Part shown: piece by piece, positions 50,859 to 59,910 of the stretch
How positions within the stretch are numbered: position 1 is the first letter of the stretch
Layout of the letters: each line of letters starts with the position of its first letter
DNA from: Fibrobacter sp. UBA4297
Lineage (GTDB): Bacteria; Fibrobacterota; Fibrobacteria; Fibrobacterales; Fibrobacteraceae
Direction of reading: 5' to 3'
DNA length: 64,000 nt
Assembly (NCBI RefSeq): GCF_002394865.1
Contig: NZ_DGUZ01000017.1
Location: forward strand, 62,001-126,000
The notes under the pieces: generated by a model
Database searches by the model: none
Told to the model about the DNA's origin: nothing
The model's input: only the letters and a program-made list of their open reading frames with translations
Program-made: the position numbers and the translations under genes

Positions 50859-52274
50859 TTAGTATTCACCTGTGGCTTGGAGCAAAGCGTTGTAAGCGGT
50901 GTTCCAGTTGAGAATCCCTTGCAAGTAGTTGAGTTTTGCTTTGCGGAGGTCCATGTTGGCGGTAAGCAGGTTGAGCTGCGTTTCCATACCGTTTCTGAAA
51001 GCCGCGTCGGTCATATCGTAAATGCGTTGGGCTAGGTCGATGTTGTTCTTCAAAACTTCGAGGTTGCGTTCAGAGGAGGCGAGGGTCTGGGCGCAACTTT
51101 CGATTTGCACGCGGAAGCCTCGTTCTGCGGTTTCTTTCTGTATCTGGGTGCTGCGGAGGCTGGATTTAGCTTGGACCACTGCTTCCTTGGTCTTCATGCC
51201 ATTGAAAAGGTTCATCGACAAGTTCAAAGAAACGTATTTATTGAGCTTGTCCCATTTCGGTGCGTCCCATTCGGTAATCTTGTTTTGGTTGTTGGCATAC
51301 TTGAGGCCGCCTACCAATGCGATTGTCGGCTTGTAGCCACCTTCTTCGATTTCGATGTTCTTTTCTTTCATCGTTTCGGTAGCTTGGAGCATCACCAATT
51401 CTTTACGACGCTGTTTGACGCTTGCCATGGAGGTGTCCGGGTACGGGAGGTTGGATTCCGGGCTACGGAGTTCTCCGTTGAATTGAACGTCGTTGTCCCA
51501 GTCAAGACCCATGGTGTTGAGAAGAGCGTTCTTGGCAAGGAGGCGCTTGTCTTCGAGAGTCTTTCTGTCTACCTTGAGGGCTTCCATGGCGAGCTGAACT
51601 CTTGCCAAATCAAGTTCTGTGGCAAGTCCGCTTTTAACGCCTTGTTCCACAAAATCAATGTTGTCTTGAGTAATCTTCATGCTTTCGTCAACAATGGCAA
51701 TTGAAGAATCTAGGTAAATGAGCTGGTCAAAAGCATTGTCGACTTCATAACGGACTTTAGCCTTTTTGTCTTCGAGGTTGACTTCTTCCAAGTGCTTGTA
51801 GGCTTTGGCGATATCGATGGCGGTACCGACTTTTCCTGCAGCGTAAAGAATTTGGGTAACAGTGAGGCCAACACTGGACTGCCAGCGGTAGGCTTGGGAC
51901 TTCATTCCATAAGTCATTCCGTCCAAAGCTGGGCCAATTACGTTTTGGTCATAAGCGTTTGCTTTGGGGTAGCCCGCGTCATCTTTTTCGTCGGCCATGT
52001 CCTTGGCTGCATCTGTAAGGGCGGATGTTTTTTTGACATCGTCAAGCCCGAAAATGCGGGTAACATTGGCGCTAAGGTCAATAGAGGGGTATGCGTTTCC
52101 GTATCCGGATTCAACCTGAGAAGATGCCTTAATGAGTTCTTCTTCGGCGGTTTTGATATCCGAAGAGTTTTCCATGGCGGTCTTAATCGCCTCATCTCGC
52201 GTATAGGTTTTTGCCGAGGCCGGTACAATCAACCCTAACGCTAGGGCAGAAAGGACTAAAAATTTCCTTGACAT
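50859..52274 (-). CDS. TolC-family outer-membrane channel
   Basis: 471 residues with a signal peptide cut after ASA at 21. Two repeated halves of long helices flank short strand pairs: about 25-240 and 250-471, with the family pairs SAGYGN-like and NAYNALLQATGEY end. It is the outer-membrane exit duct of the RND pump. GGAG before the ATG gives a normal ribosome site, and TATATT ends ten bases upstream, so the leader must be very short. First gene of the operon. Confidence 0.92.
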   Translation of the reverse strand: MSRKFLVLSALALGLIVPASAKTYTRDEAIKTAMENSSDIKTAEEELIKASSQVESGYGNAYPSIDLSANVTRIFGLDDVKKTSALTDAAKDMADEKDDAGYPKANAYDQNVIGPALDGMTYGMKSQAYRWQSSVGLTVTQILYAAGKVGTAIDIAKAYKHLEEVNLEDKKAKVRYEVDNAFDQLIYLDSSIAIVDESMKITQDNIDFVEQGVKSGLATELDLARVQLAMEALKVDRKTLEDKRLLAKNALLNTMGLDWDNDVQFNGELRSPESNLPYPDTSMASVKQRRKELVMLQATETMKEKNIEIEEGGYKPTIALVGGLKYANNQNKITEWDAPKWDKLNKYVSLNLSMNLFNGMKTKEAVVQAKSSLRSTQIQKETAERGFRVQIESCAQTLASSERNLEVLKNNIDLAQRIYDMTDAAFRNGMETQLNLLTANMDLRKAKLNYLQGILNWNTAYNALLQATGEY

Positions 52275-52309
52275 TCGTTCTCCTAATATATTAAGCTAGC
52301 CAAATGTAA

Positions 52310-52342
52310 AAAAAAAGCACCCTTTTTATAAGGGGGCTTTTT
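52310..52342. terminator. two-way terminator between TolC and ebfC genes
   Basis: GCACCCTT and AAGGGGGC pair around a short loop, with A-run on the left and T-run on the right, so it can stop transcripts from either side. It mainly serves the ebfC transcript. Confidence 0.7.
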
Positions 52343-52420
52343 TCTGTTTTTGATGAAGTGCACAAATGTAGGGATGAATAGCAGCCTAATTTGCGTAAAT
52401 CAGCGTTTTTTTGCTCAAAA

Positions 52421-52723
52421 TTACATCAAACCGGGGATTTTCATGCCACCGGTGATGTCCGAAATGCTTGCCTGCTGGGCATCGTCTTTCTTCTTGACGG
52501 CGGAGTTCACGGCTGCCATGATGAGGTCTTCGAGAGCTTCGACATCGTCCTTGTCGACGGCATCCGGATTAATCTTGACCATCGTGAGCACGCCCTTTCC
52601 GTTCATGGCGACCTTCACCATTCCGCCACCGGCTTCGGCGTCAAAGCTCTGAGCCTTGAGGTCGTTTTGCGCCTTAAGCATCTTGCTCTGCATTTTCTGA
52701 AGGTCCTTAAGCATCTTGCTCAT
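52421..52723 (-). CDS. ebfC: YbaB/EbfC nucleoid-associated protein
   Basis: 100 residues from ATG 52723 (MSKMLKDLQKMQ); the ATG six bases earlier is closer to the -10 box. TATATT (52731-52736) is exactly seven bases upstream, which favours this start. The family layout is complete: N-terminal helix, central sheet with GGGMVKVAMNGKG, and C-terminal helix with DLIMAAVNSA. EbfC binds DNA as a dimer. It follows dnaX, the common dnaX-ebfC order; no recR lies beside it. Confidence 0.93.
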   Translation of the reverse strand: MSKMLKDLQKMQSKMLKAQNDLKAQSFDAEAGGGMVKVAMNGKGVLTMVKINPDAVDKDDVEALEDLIMAAVNSAVKKKDDAQQASISDITGGMKIPGLM

Positions 52724-52830
52724 GTCCATGAATATATCCTCGCTTTTTGAGTGTATTAAAGGTTGTTTTTGTGCTCCAGAGGAAACACTAAAGTCGTTTA
52801 TCGTTCGTAATTATAGAATTTTTATTTGGT

Positions 52831-52914
52831 TGGATCCTATCACTACACTACGTTTCGTTCCAGGATGACGTTTTAATTGTCACCCCGGAGGGAGCTTGCG
52901 ACCGATAGGGTCCA
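52831..52914. repeat. two inverted palindromic repeats (family D) after dnaX
   Basis: Copies at 52831-52869 and, inverted, at 52879-52914. Ends are TGGAYCCTATC and GGATGAC or GGGTGAC. A third copy lies on the far side of dnaX at 54788-54824. Confidence 0.65.
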
Positions 52915-52921
52915 TGATAAT

Positions 52922-54649
52922 CTATGCGTCGCAATCCTCATCGTCACTTTGGGCGACAAGTGCCGCTTTCTTGAGTTTCTTGGTGAAAACGAGTTCCGTC
53001 GCAAACATCTGCTGGAGTTTTGCAAGTCCCGGTTCCTTTTCCAGGTCGAGTTCGTACGGGCTCATCTTGGCGGCGCGCTGTTCGGCAAGTTCGCTCTCGG
53101 TGTAGGCGCGGGTGCGGATGGAAAGCGCGATTTTCGTCTGTAGGCGATCTTCCAAAATGCGCGTGACGCGTTCGACATACTCGGGATGTTCCGTCATCTG
53201 GCGGTAGCCCCAGTTTTCGGCATTTTCGGTCGTGCCCGCGTAGGTGAGTGTAATCGGGAACGGGTTCTGTTCGGGGTCGCCGGTTTCCAGTGTGGTGCCA
53301 GCAATGGCGGCGGAGAACACGTAGTCGCCATCGTTAGCGATGTTCGAAAGGATGGAGGGCCAAGCGGCCGCAATCTCGTAACGTGAAAACGCTTGCACGC
53401 CACCTTGATCGTAGCCTGCAAACGGGTCATCATAAGACGCCTGGACTTCTTCCTGGGCGTCTATCATGGCGCTAACTTCAGTTACTTTTTTTTTTACCGC
53501 GTCGTTTTCGGCGCTTTTAGGATCGTTAATCGCTGCAAGAGCTTTTCGCAAGTCGACCAGTCGGTCGAGCCAAGCCATTCGGGCAAACGTCGTCTCGACG
53601 AGGAGGCGCGGGTTCGTGCTATAGCGGAGCGTACCCTGCAAGTCGATAAGCATCTTGCTTATGCGGAGGATGTCGCCGTTCGTAAGACTTTGTGCGCAGC
53701 TCTTGTACTTGGTGTAAAGTTCTTCGGTGATGTTGAGTGCATCTGGCGTGAAGGCGTCGAGGCGGGCATAGAGCAAATTGCGGAGGAACTTGCCAAAGCC
53801 GTCGAGCAATGGGATGAACTCGATCCCGATTTTCACTGCGTCATCCACCATGCGGAAGCAACCCTTGATGTCGTGGTTCTCGATGGACTGGATGAGCGAG
53901 AAGAAAAGTTCTACAGGCGGGATGCCGAGCACAGAGCGGACGGATTCCGCGGTCATCTCGTTCCCGGTAAAGGCGTAGGCCTGGTCAAAGTAGGTGAGAC
54001 CGTCGCGCATGGAACCGTCGGCCTTTTCGGCAAAGATGTCGAGGGCTTCGTCGGTAGCCTTGATGCCTTCCTGTTCGCAAATGTAGCGGAGGCGGCTGCG
54101 GATCTGGTCAACGGTCAGGCGCTTGAAGTCAAAACGCTGGACACGGCTCAAAATCGTCTGCGGGACCTTGTTGACTTCGGTCGTCGCGAAGATGAAAATT
54201 ACGTGGGACGGCGGTTCTTCGAGCGTCTTGAGGAGCGCGTTGAAGGCGCCTGTCGAGAGCATGTGGACTTCGTCGATGATGAAGATCTTGTACTTGCCGA
54301 TGACGGGCGGGTACTGCACACGTTCAATCACATCGCGGATGTTGTCGACGCTGGTGTTGGATGCCGCATCTATTTCATAGACGTCCATCGGGTTTCCACC
54401 GGCGATATCCTTGCAGCTGTCGCACTGCCCACACGGGTGCAATGGGTCAGAGCCCTTGCAGTTGAGCGTGCGGGCGAGGATGCGGGCGCTAGTAGTCTTG
54501 CCCACACCACGGGTGCCGGTAAAAAGGAATGCATGATGGAGACGACCGCCCTGAATGGCGTTCTCGAGAGTCTTTGCGATATGTTCCTGACCGACCATAT
54601 CGCTGAATGATTGCGGGCGCCACTTACGCGCCATTGCGATGTATGCCAT
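52922..54649 (-). CDS. dnaX: DNA polymerase III subunit gamma/tau
   Basis: 575 residues, the clamp-loader ATPase. Walker A GTRGVGKT at 45-52, zinc-binding Cys64, 73, 76 and 79 (CGQCDSC), Walker B IIDEVHML near 125 and the SRV-type sensor LSRVQRFDFK. The tau-specific C-terminal region follows residue 360. A run of ten A at codons 385-388 (53486-53495) can slip; both other frames stop within three codons, which would give a gamma form of about 390 residues. TATATT (54657-54662) ends seven bases before the ATG, leaderless. Confidence 0.94.
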   Translation of the reverse strand: MAYIAMARKWRPQSFSDMVGQEHIAKTLENAIQGGRLHHAFLFTGTRGVGKTTSARILARTLNCKGSDPLHPCGQCDSCKDIAGGNPMDVYEIDAASNTSVDNIRDVIERVQYPPVIGKYKIFIIDEVHMLSTGAFNALLKTLEEPPSHVIFIFATTEVNKVPQTILSRVQRFDFKRLTVDQIRSRLRYICEQEGIKATDEALDIFAEKADGSMRDGLTYFDQAYAFTGNEMTAESVRSVLGIPPVELFFSLIQSIENHDIKGCFRMVDDAVKIGIEFIPLLDGFGKFLRNLLYARLDAFTPDALNITEELYTKYKSCAQSLTNGDILRISKMLIDLQGTLRYSTNPRLLVETTFARMAWLDRLVDLRKALAAINDPKSAENDAVKKKVTEVSAMIDAQEEVQASYDDPFAGYDQGGVQAFSRYEIAAAWPSILSNIANDGDYVFSAAIAGTTLETGDPEQNPFPITLTYAGTTENAENWGYRQMTEHPEYVERVTRILEDRLQTKIALSIRTRAYTESELAEQRAAKMSPYELDLEKEPGLAKLQQMFATELVFTKKLKKAALVAQSDDEDCDA

Positions 54650-54985
54650 GGCTAGGAATATAGTATTTAGACGAGAGACTAGAGACGAGAGAATGAGAAA
54701 AATTGCGTTTTTGAGGTATGGGGGATTGCAAGTGGTTAGTGATTGTTGGTTTGGGGGAATGTAGGAAGGATCCTGTGCGTGAAATAATGGACCCTATCGG
54801 TCGTTGCACTCCTTCCAGGGTGACAACTATGCAATAACCATTGACTAACAGCCAAAGCGATTTTTTCTGCAATCCTGTTTACTAACCACTGTTTACTAAC
54901 CACTAATTTCGTATCTTTAAAATGTAAATATTTAAAAATTGTCATATCGCTCTTTAAGCGGATGACTATGTAAACAGAGGTACTT
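54650..54985. other. intergenic region with repeats
   Basis: Holds the dnaX promoter, the third family D palindrome (54788-54824), short near-tandem pieces (GAGACGAGAGACTAGAG-like, TTTACTAACCACTG twice near 54880-54905), and the leader of the 54986 gene. No ORF is supported. Confidence 0.5.
54788..54824. repeat. palindromic repeat, family D
   Basis: TGGACCCTATCGGTCG at the left and CCAGGGTGAC at the right. Copies of the same family lie after dnaX at 52831 and 52879, so they bracket the gene. Confidence 0.65.
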
Positions 54986-55369
54986 ATGAATTTTGATATG
55001 GCGCTTTTGATTTTGTGCTGGCAGACGGCTTGCCTTTCCCATGACTACGAAAATGAACCGCTTTTGCCGGGGGCTGCCTCGGCTACGGAAGCGGAAAGTG
55101 CAGAACTCGACAAGGTTCATGACGAAGTGACTCCGAACGCCAGTTGGGACGAATTCAACAACCTTTATGCAAGCTTCAAGTCGGCTAGCGACCGTACTAA
55201 GGCTTGCGTCAAGGCTCTTCAGTCGCAGTCCCGTGATTCAAAAGTTCTCGTGATAAATTGCATGGTCCGCATTGCAAATGCTTCGCACGAAGACTACAAC
55301 AGGACTAATATATCGCCCGAAGAATATGAATTTATTAAGAATGTTCGTGAGCAGCTTGGACTGAATTAA
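54986..55369 (+). CDS. small TerB-like protein
   Basis: 127 residues, no signal peptide. The conserved part (about 45-125) is helical with DSKVLVINCMVRIANASHE and EEYEFIKNVREQLG, a pattern like TerB/DjlA-type helical bundles with acidic metal-binding residues. That match is loose. AGAGG five bases before the ATG supports the start. A secreted-protein gene follows after 22 bp and is probably cotranscribed. Function not known. Confidence 0.6.
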   Translation: MNFDMALLILCWQTACLSHDYENEPLLPGAASATEAESAELDKVHDEVTPNASWDEFNNLYASFKSASDRTKACVKALQSQSRDSKVLVINCMVRIANASHEDYNRTNISPEEYEFIKNVREQLGLN

Positions 55370-55391
55370 GCTTAGGCTTGGGGGAGTGTTT

Positions 55392-56069
55392 GTGGCAGGC
55401 TTCGTAAAATTTATCGCTGTAGCGATCTTTGTCGGATGCTCGTTTTGCTGGGTGAGCGCGGGTAAACCGTATGACATGTCTATTCAATTTTGGCCATCTC
55501 GAGATACGACTAAGGAAGATTCTAAGTTAAGGATTACTAGCTATACCCCGGTGTATCCGGGCTTCCCGATTAATGACAATACGTTTTATGACGATTCATA
55601 TTGTACTTTCTTGATTGGTTGTAGTAATTCTTTTTTGCCATTGGGAGCTTCTTTTAGTGCTGTTGCCGCTAATGTCTTGATGAAAAAATTGGACTCTACT
55701 GATTTCTTTATGTTCCCGATATTGTATTGTACCTTTGGACATCCGGACGATTCTCTGTATGCTCGCAAATTGTTGGGAAGAATTGAAATGGATTCAATCC
55801 CGGCGGTTGATGAACTCCCAGTAATCGATGAAAAATATTTTGTTTACAATGCTCCTGAAAATGAGTTCCGCGATGAAAAACCGGAGCGCCCGAAAACAAT
55901 TCCGGCAGGGTTCCATAACCCAACGATTTTGATTGGCTCTGAAGATCGAACGAACGTTAATGAGGCAATGTCTAAAGTCGGGAAAGGTCTTTGCTACGGC
56001 TCGATTGCCGCCATGATTTTGTCGGGCGGTAACATTCCTGTTCTTTGCGAACAACACGGGCTTCACTAG
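55392..56069 (+). CDS. secreted or membrane-anchored protein, unknown
   Basis: 225 residues from GTG 55392, which has GGGGGAG six bases upstream; GTG 55386 overlaps that ribosome site and is unlikely. Signal segment at about 3-20 with VSAG near 22. The mature part is rich in Pro, Asp and aromatic residues and has a short hydrophobic stretch at about 55-75 and another near 200-215. No family recognised. Second gene of a small unit with the TerB-like gene. Confidence 0.6.
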   Translation: MAGFVKFIAVAIFVGCSFCWVSAGKPYDMSIQFWPSRDTTKEDSKLRITSYTPVYPGFPINDNTFYDDSYCTFLIGCSNSFLPLGASFSAVAANVLMKKLDSTDFFMFPILYCTFGHPDDSLYARKLLGRIEMDSIPAVDELPVIDEKYFVYNAPENEFRDEKPERPKTIPAGFHNPTILIGSEDRTNVNEAMSKVGKGLCYGSIAAMILSGGNIPVLCEQHGLH

Positions 56070-56178
56070 ATCCCTTTTATATGTACTAAAAAAGAGCTGG
56101 TCGCGTGACCAACTCTTTTTTGTGAATTTAATGACGAAGTGCAGTGTGTGGCGTTCCTAACCACTGCTTACTAATCAC

Positions 56179-58614
56179 TTATCTTAGCACGATGTCGCCG
56201 TTTTGGACGATCTTGTCGCGGAGCTTGTTGTGAGCCTTGTTGACTTCGTCGTCCGTGAGCGTGCGGTCCATGGCCTGGTAGGTGAGGCTATAGACCATGT
56301 TCTTCTTGCCTGCTTCAATCTTTTCACCTTCGTAGATGCTCTTGAGAGTAATCTTCGCGAGGTTCTTCGGGTTGAGAGCCTTGATGCGGGCGAGCACGTC
56401 TTCGTGAGTCATCGACTTTGCAACTTCGATAGAAATGTCGCGGGTCGAAGGCACCTGGCGGCTGAACGGCTGGAACACAATCTTCTTGTGGCTTTCGTGT
56501 TCCATCTTGTCCATGTCGGCTTCCATCACGTAGGTCTCGTAGCTGATTTCGTTAGCTTTGAGGCAGTTCGGGTGGAGTTCGCCCATCGTTCCAAGCACCG
56601 TGCCGTTGCAGACAATTTCTGCCTGCTTGCCCGGGTGGAGGAAGAGTTCCGGCTTTGTGGCGGCGCGGAATTCCACGACGAGACCGAGACGCTTGAAGAA
56701 GCTCTGGACTAAGCCCTTGAAGGCGGCAAAGTCAATCTGCTTCGGCTTGTCGTTGAGCGGGTTTGTGTCAAAGTTACCAGCGATGGTGAGGGCGACAAGG
56801 TTGGATTCGTCAAAGCCCGGATCGCGTTCGTCCTTGCGGGCGCGCTTGAACTGACCCTTTGCCACTTCGAACAGACGAACAGAACCCGGACGGTTCTTTT
56901 CGTTTTCGGCAACAGCCTTGAGCAAATTCGGGAGGAGGCTCGTCGGCACGGCACCGAGTTCTTCGGAAAGCGGGTTCAAGAGGAGGGCGGGCTTGCTGCG
57001 ACGGTCGTCACTTTCGGGGCCAAAGAGGGCTTCGGTGCGGGCCTTGCTCGTGAAGCGGAGGCTCAAGCATTCGTGGAGGCCCATAGCAGAAAGCGTCTTG
57101 CGGATCTTGCGGTTCAAAACCTCGATGGCCGGGAGGTCGTTCGGCTGCATCGTGAACTTCGGCAAGCTATACGGAATGTTGTCAAAGCCGATGAGGCGAG
57201 CGATTTCTTCGATGAGGTCGACTTCGCGTTCGAGGTCCGGGCGGAAACTCGGAATCTTGAAGGTGATGGATTCTGCGTCTTTCTTTACAACTTCGAGAGC
57301 GATACCCGTGAGGAATTTTTCGACTTGGGCTGCTTCGAGCTTCATGCCGATGACTTTTTCGGCGCGGGCGATGCGGAGCGTAACAACGTTATTTTCTTTC
57401 TTGTGGTCTTCGCCGGTGTATTCGACGGAACCCTTGAGGATGCGGCCACCAGCGACTTCCTGAATCATGGCGCAAGCATACTTGCTGTATTCGTCCTGCG
57501 TGGCGAAGTCGATTTCGCGTTCGAAGCGGTAGCTGGAGTCCGTGGAGATGCAGAGGCGCTTGGCCTGCTTGCGGATAACGGTCGGGTTGAACCATGCGCT
57601 TTCGAGAAACACGTTCTTCGTCGCGTCGACGATTTCGGATTCGACACCACCCATAACGCCAGCGACGCAAGCCGGACGGTCTCCGTCGCAAATCACGAGA
57701 TCGTTTTCGATGAGTTCGTGTGCGGTGTGGTCGATCGTTTCAATATGCTCGCCCTTGACGGCGCGGCGGACCTTGATCTTGTTCCCGTGGAGCTGGTCCA
57801 TGTCAAAGCTGTGGAGCGGCTGACCGACATCCATCAAGATGAAGTTCGTGATGTCGACGACGTTGTTGATGCTGTTCATGCCGACAGCGTGCAAGAGCTT
57901 GGCGAGCCATGCCGGGGATTTTTCAACCTTCACGTCCTTGATGACGCGACCCACATAGCGGGAGCAACCGCAACCCGGAACGACTTCGAGGCTGATGGCG
58001 GCGCTTGCGTCTTCGGAATCTTCCTTGAAGTTGTAAGCGAGCGGCTTGAGCGGGCGGTTAAACTTGGCGGCGAGTTCGCGTGCGACACCGCGGTGGCTAA
58101 GAGCGTCCGGGCGGTTCGGCGTGACGTTCAGTTCATAGCAAACATCGTACATGCCGAGGCTTACGAACGGCGTACCAGCTGGGATGGAATCGTCGAGAAC
58201 CATGATTCCACCGTGGTCGTCAGAAAGTCCGATTTCATCTTCGGCGCAAATCATGCCGAAGCTTTCGACACCGCGAATCTTGGATTTCTTCATCTTGAGC
58301 TTGGTGCCGTCGGGGAGCGGGAGTTCTGCGCCAATCGGGGCGAGCACAACCGTCTGGCCTGCAGCGACGTTCGGGGCTCCGCAAACAACCTGGATGGTGT
58401 TCGTGCCGTCGTTCACGGTAGTGATGTGCAAGTGATCGCTATCCGGGTGCGGATCGCAAGTGAGAACCTTTGCAACGAGCAACTTGTCATAGACCTTGCC
58501 CGGTTCTTCCATGCCTTCAACTTCGAGACCGATGGAGGTGAGCGCCTTTGCGACATCTTCCGCAGATTCCGGAAGGTCAACGTGACGTCTAAGCCAATTC
58601 AAAGAAACTTTCAT
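56179..58614 (-). CDS. pheT: phenylalanine-tRNA ligase beta subunit
   Basis: 811 residues, full-length bacterial beta subunit. Order: N-terminal B1, EMAP-like tRNA-binding domain at about 40-150 (VCGAPNVAAGQ), B3/B4 editing domain (YVGRVIKDVKVEKSPAWL and the NNVVDITNF block near 245), B5 (about 400-470), catalytic-like core (about 490-690), and the anticodon-binding ferredoxin-type end (STRDISIEV). It pairs with PheS to charge tRNA-Phe; pheS is not in this window. AAAGGG before the ATG supports the start. Confidence 0.96.
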   Translation of the reverse strand: MKVSLNWLRRHVDLPESAEDVAKALTSIGLEVEGMEEPGKVYDKLLVAKVLTCDPHPDSDHLHITTVNDGTNTIQVVCGAPNVAAGQTVVLAPIGAELPLPDGTKLKMKKSKIRGVESFGMICAEDEIGLSDDHGGIMVLDDSIPAGTPFVSLGMYDVCYELNVTPNRPDALSHRGVARELAAKFNRPLKPLAYNFKEDSEDASAAISLEVVPGCGCSRYVGRVIKDVKVEKSPAWLAKLLHAVGMNSINNVVDITNFILMDVGQPLHSFDMDQLHGNKIKVRRAVKGEHIETIDHTAHELIENDLVICDGDRPACVAGVMGGVESEIVDATKNVFLESAWFNPTVIRKQAKRLCISTDSSYRFEREIDFATQDEYSKYACAMIQEVAGGRILKGSVEYTGEDHKKENNVVTLRIARAEKVIGMKLEAAQVEKFLTGIALEVVKKDAESITFKIPSFRPDLEREVDLIEEIARLIGFDNIPYSLPKFTMQPNDLPAIEVLNRKIRKTLSAMGLHECLSLRFTSKARTEALFGPESDDRRSKPALLLNPLSEELGAVPTSLLPNLLKAVAENEKNRPGSVRLFEVAKGQFKRARKDERDPGFDESNLVALTIAGNFDTNPLNDKPKQIDFAAFKGLVQSFFKRLGLVVEFRAATKPELFLHPGKQAEIVCNGTVLGTMGELHPNCLKANEISYETYVMEADMDKMEHESHKKIVFQPFSRQVPSTRDISIEVAKSMTHEDVLARIKALNPKNLAKITLKSIYEGEKIEAGKKNMVYSLTYQAMDRTLTDDEVNKAHNKLRDKIVQNGDIVLR

Positions 58615-58694
58615 TTTATTACCCTTTAAATTTTTCGGCGGTAAATATAGAAAAAAGGAGGCCCTGGAACGGAATCCGGGGCGACAATGCTTCG

Positions 58695-59432
58695 TTAGTT
58701 TTGGTTTGCTCGGTTTACGAAGATTTCGAAGTCTTCGGGCGTAGTGAGCTTGTCGTTTGCCGCTTCGCCTTTGACGATGTAGACGGTCTCGCCAAAGAAT
58801 TCGAGGATGCTTGCTTCGTCGGTCGGCGTGAAATTTAGCGGCTCCTTCTCGATTCGGGCGTAAAGGCTTTTGAGTAAATCGATGCGGGCCGCTTGCGGCG
58901 TCTGCGCGAGCCAGACCTTGTTGCGGTCAATTGTACTTTCGACGTGGCCATCGCTTGCAATCTTGATGGTATCGATTGCGGGTTTGGCTACAAGGCAACT
59001 GCCTTTGTTGATAAGTGTTTCGCAGACATCGCGGATGATCTTTTCGCTTACGAACGGGCGTGCGACATCGTGGACTAGGACGTATTCTGCGCCGCTGGTA
59101 AGGGCGTTCACGCCGTTTTGCACAGACTGCCAGCGTTCTTTTCCGCCGACGACAATCCTTAGTTTGTTTAAATTATTTCCGTATCCGGTTCCAAATGCGG
59201 AACTCAAACGGCTAAAAATATCTTTTTCAAAGTAGTCTTTCCAATCGGCAGGAACCGCAATCACGACTTCTGCGATTTCATCCATGTTGAGGAAAGTCTC
59301 AAGGCTGTATTGGTAAACAGGCTTATTGCCGAGATTCATCAATTGTTTGGGAATTGTCCCGCCCATGCGCTTGCCAAGACCGCCTGCGGGGAGAACTGCT
59401 GCGAATTTTCCAGAGAATAACGAATTGGACAT
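58695..59432 (-). CDS. ispD: 2-C-methyl-D-erythritol 4-phosphate cytidylyltransferase
   Basis: 245 residues from ATG 59432 (TATTTT six bases upstream). CTP-binding loop AAVLPAGGLGKRMGGTIPKQ at about 9-28 (first Ala of the usual PAAG is Gly), then VLVHDVARPF near 118 and the TDEAS motif near 198. The enzyme forms CDP-methylerythritol in the MEP isoprenoid pathway. It stands alone; ispF is not adjacent. Confidence 0.92.
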   Translation of the reverse strand: MSNSLFSGKFAAVLPAGGLGKRMGGTIPKQLMNLGNKPVYQYSLETFLNMDEIAEVVIAVPADWKDYFEKDIFSRLSSAFGTGYGNNLNKLRIVVGGKERWQSVQNGVNALTSGAEYVLVHDVARPFVSEKIIRDVCETLINKGSCLVAKPAIDTIKIASDGHVESTIDRNKVWLAQTPQAARIDLLKSLYARIEKEPLNFTPTDEASILEFFGETVYIVKGEAANDKLTTPEDFEIFVNRANQN

Positions 59433-59560
59433 ATTAAAAAAATAGAAAAGAATTTTTCCTTTTGTGATTTGCGTCACCGTGAAAAAAATATAAGAAGTAT
59501 GAAAACTTTAAATGGTAATTATGTTTTTACCTTTGGTGTCGGTGTTTATGGGAGATACAA

Positions 59561-59905
59561 ATGGACTTTAGCGAATTAAAACCTCGCAATCGAACTCGAA
59601 TGGCTGTGGTTGCCTGTTTGGGCGGATTTGTCGGGGCACATAACTTTATGCTTGCGAATAGTGTTTCGGGTAGCATTAAAATATACTTGACGCTTGTAGC
59701 ACTTATTGCGCCTTACCATGTGAGTCTGTGCTTGGCGGCAGTCAATTTTGCCTGGATTCTATTTGACCTGTGGCAAATTTGTTTTGTGAAAACTTTGCCG
59801 GAAATCCGTTTCGAAGGCAGCCGTCGAAAGGCTGTGCTATTTATGTTTGCCTTCATTGCCCTGGCGGCAACTCTTGCTGTTATCATCCTTCGTAACGGAT
59901 TCTAG
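59561..59905 (+). CDS. TM2-domain membrane protein
   Basis: 114 residues. The TM2 unit spans about 12-75: GGFVGAHNFMLAN, a second helix, and the FDLWQI end. A third hydrophobic segment lies at about 90-110. A charged linker with RRK is between. GGGAG eight bases before the ATG. The domain is common in bacteria and its role is unknown. Confidence 0.82.
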   Translation: MDFSELKPRNRTRMAVVACLGGFVGAHNFMLANSVSGSIKIYLTLVALIAPYHVSLCLAAVNFAWILFDLWQICFVKTLPEIRFEGSRRKAVLFMFAFIALAATLAVIILRNGF

Positions 59906-59910
59906 ATACT

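Noticed and set aside
53393..54610. 405-codon ORF antisense to dnaX
   Set aside because: Shadow of dnaX on the opposite strand.
57073..58629. 518-codon ORF antisense to pheT
   Set aside because: Shadow of pheT; no family signal or ribosome site.
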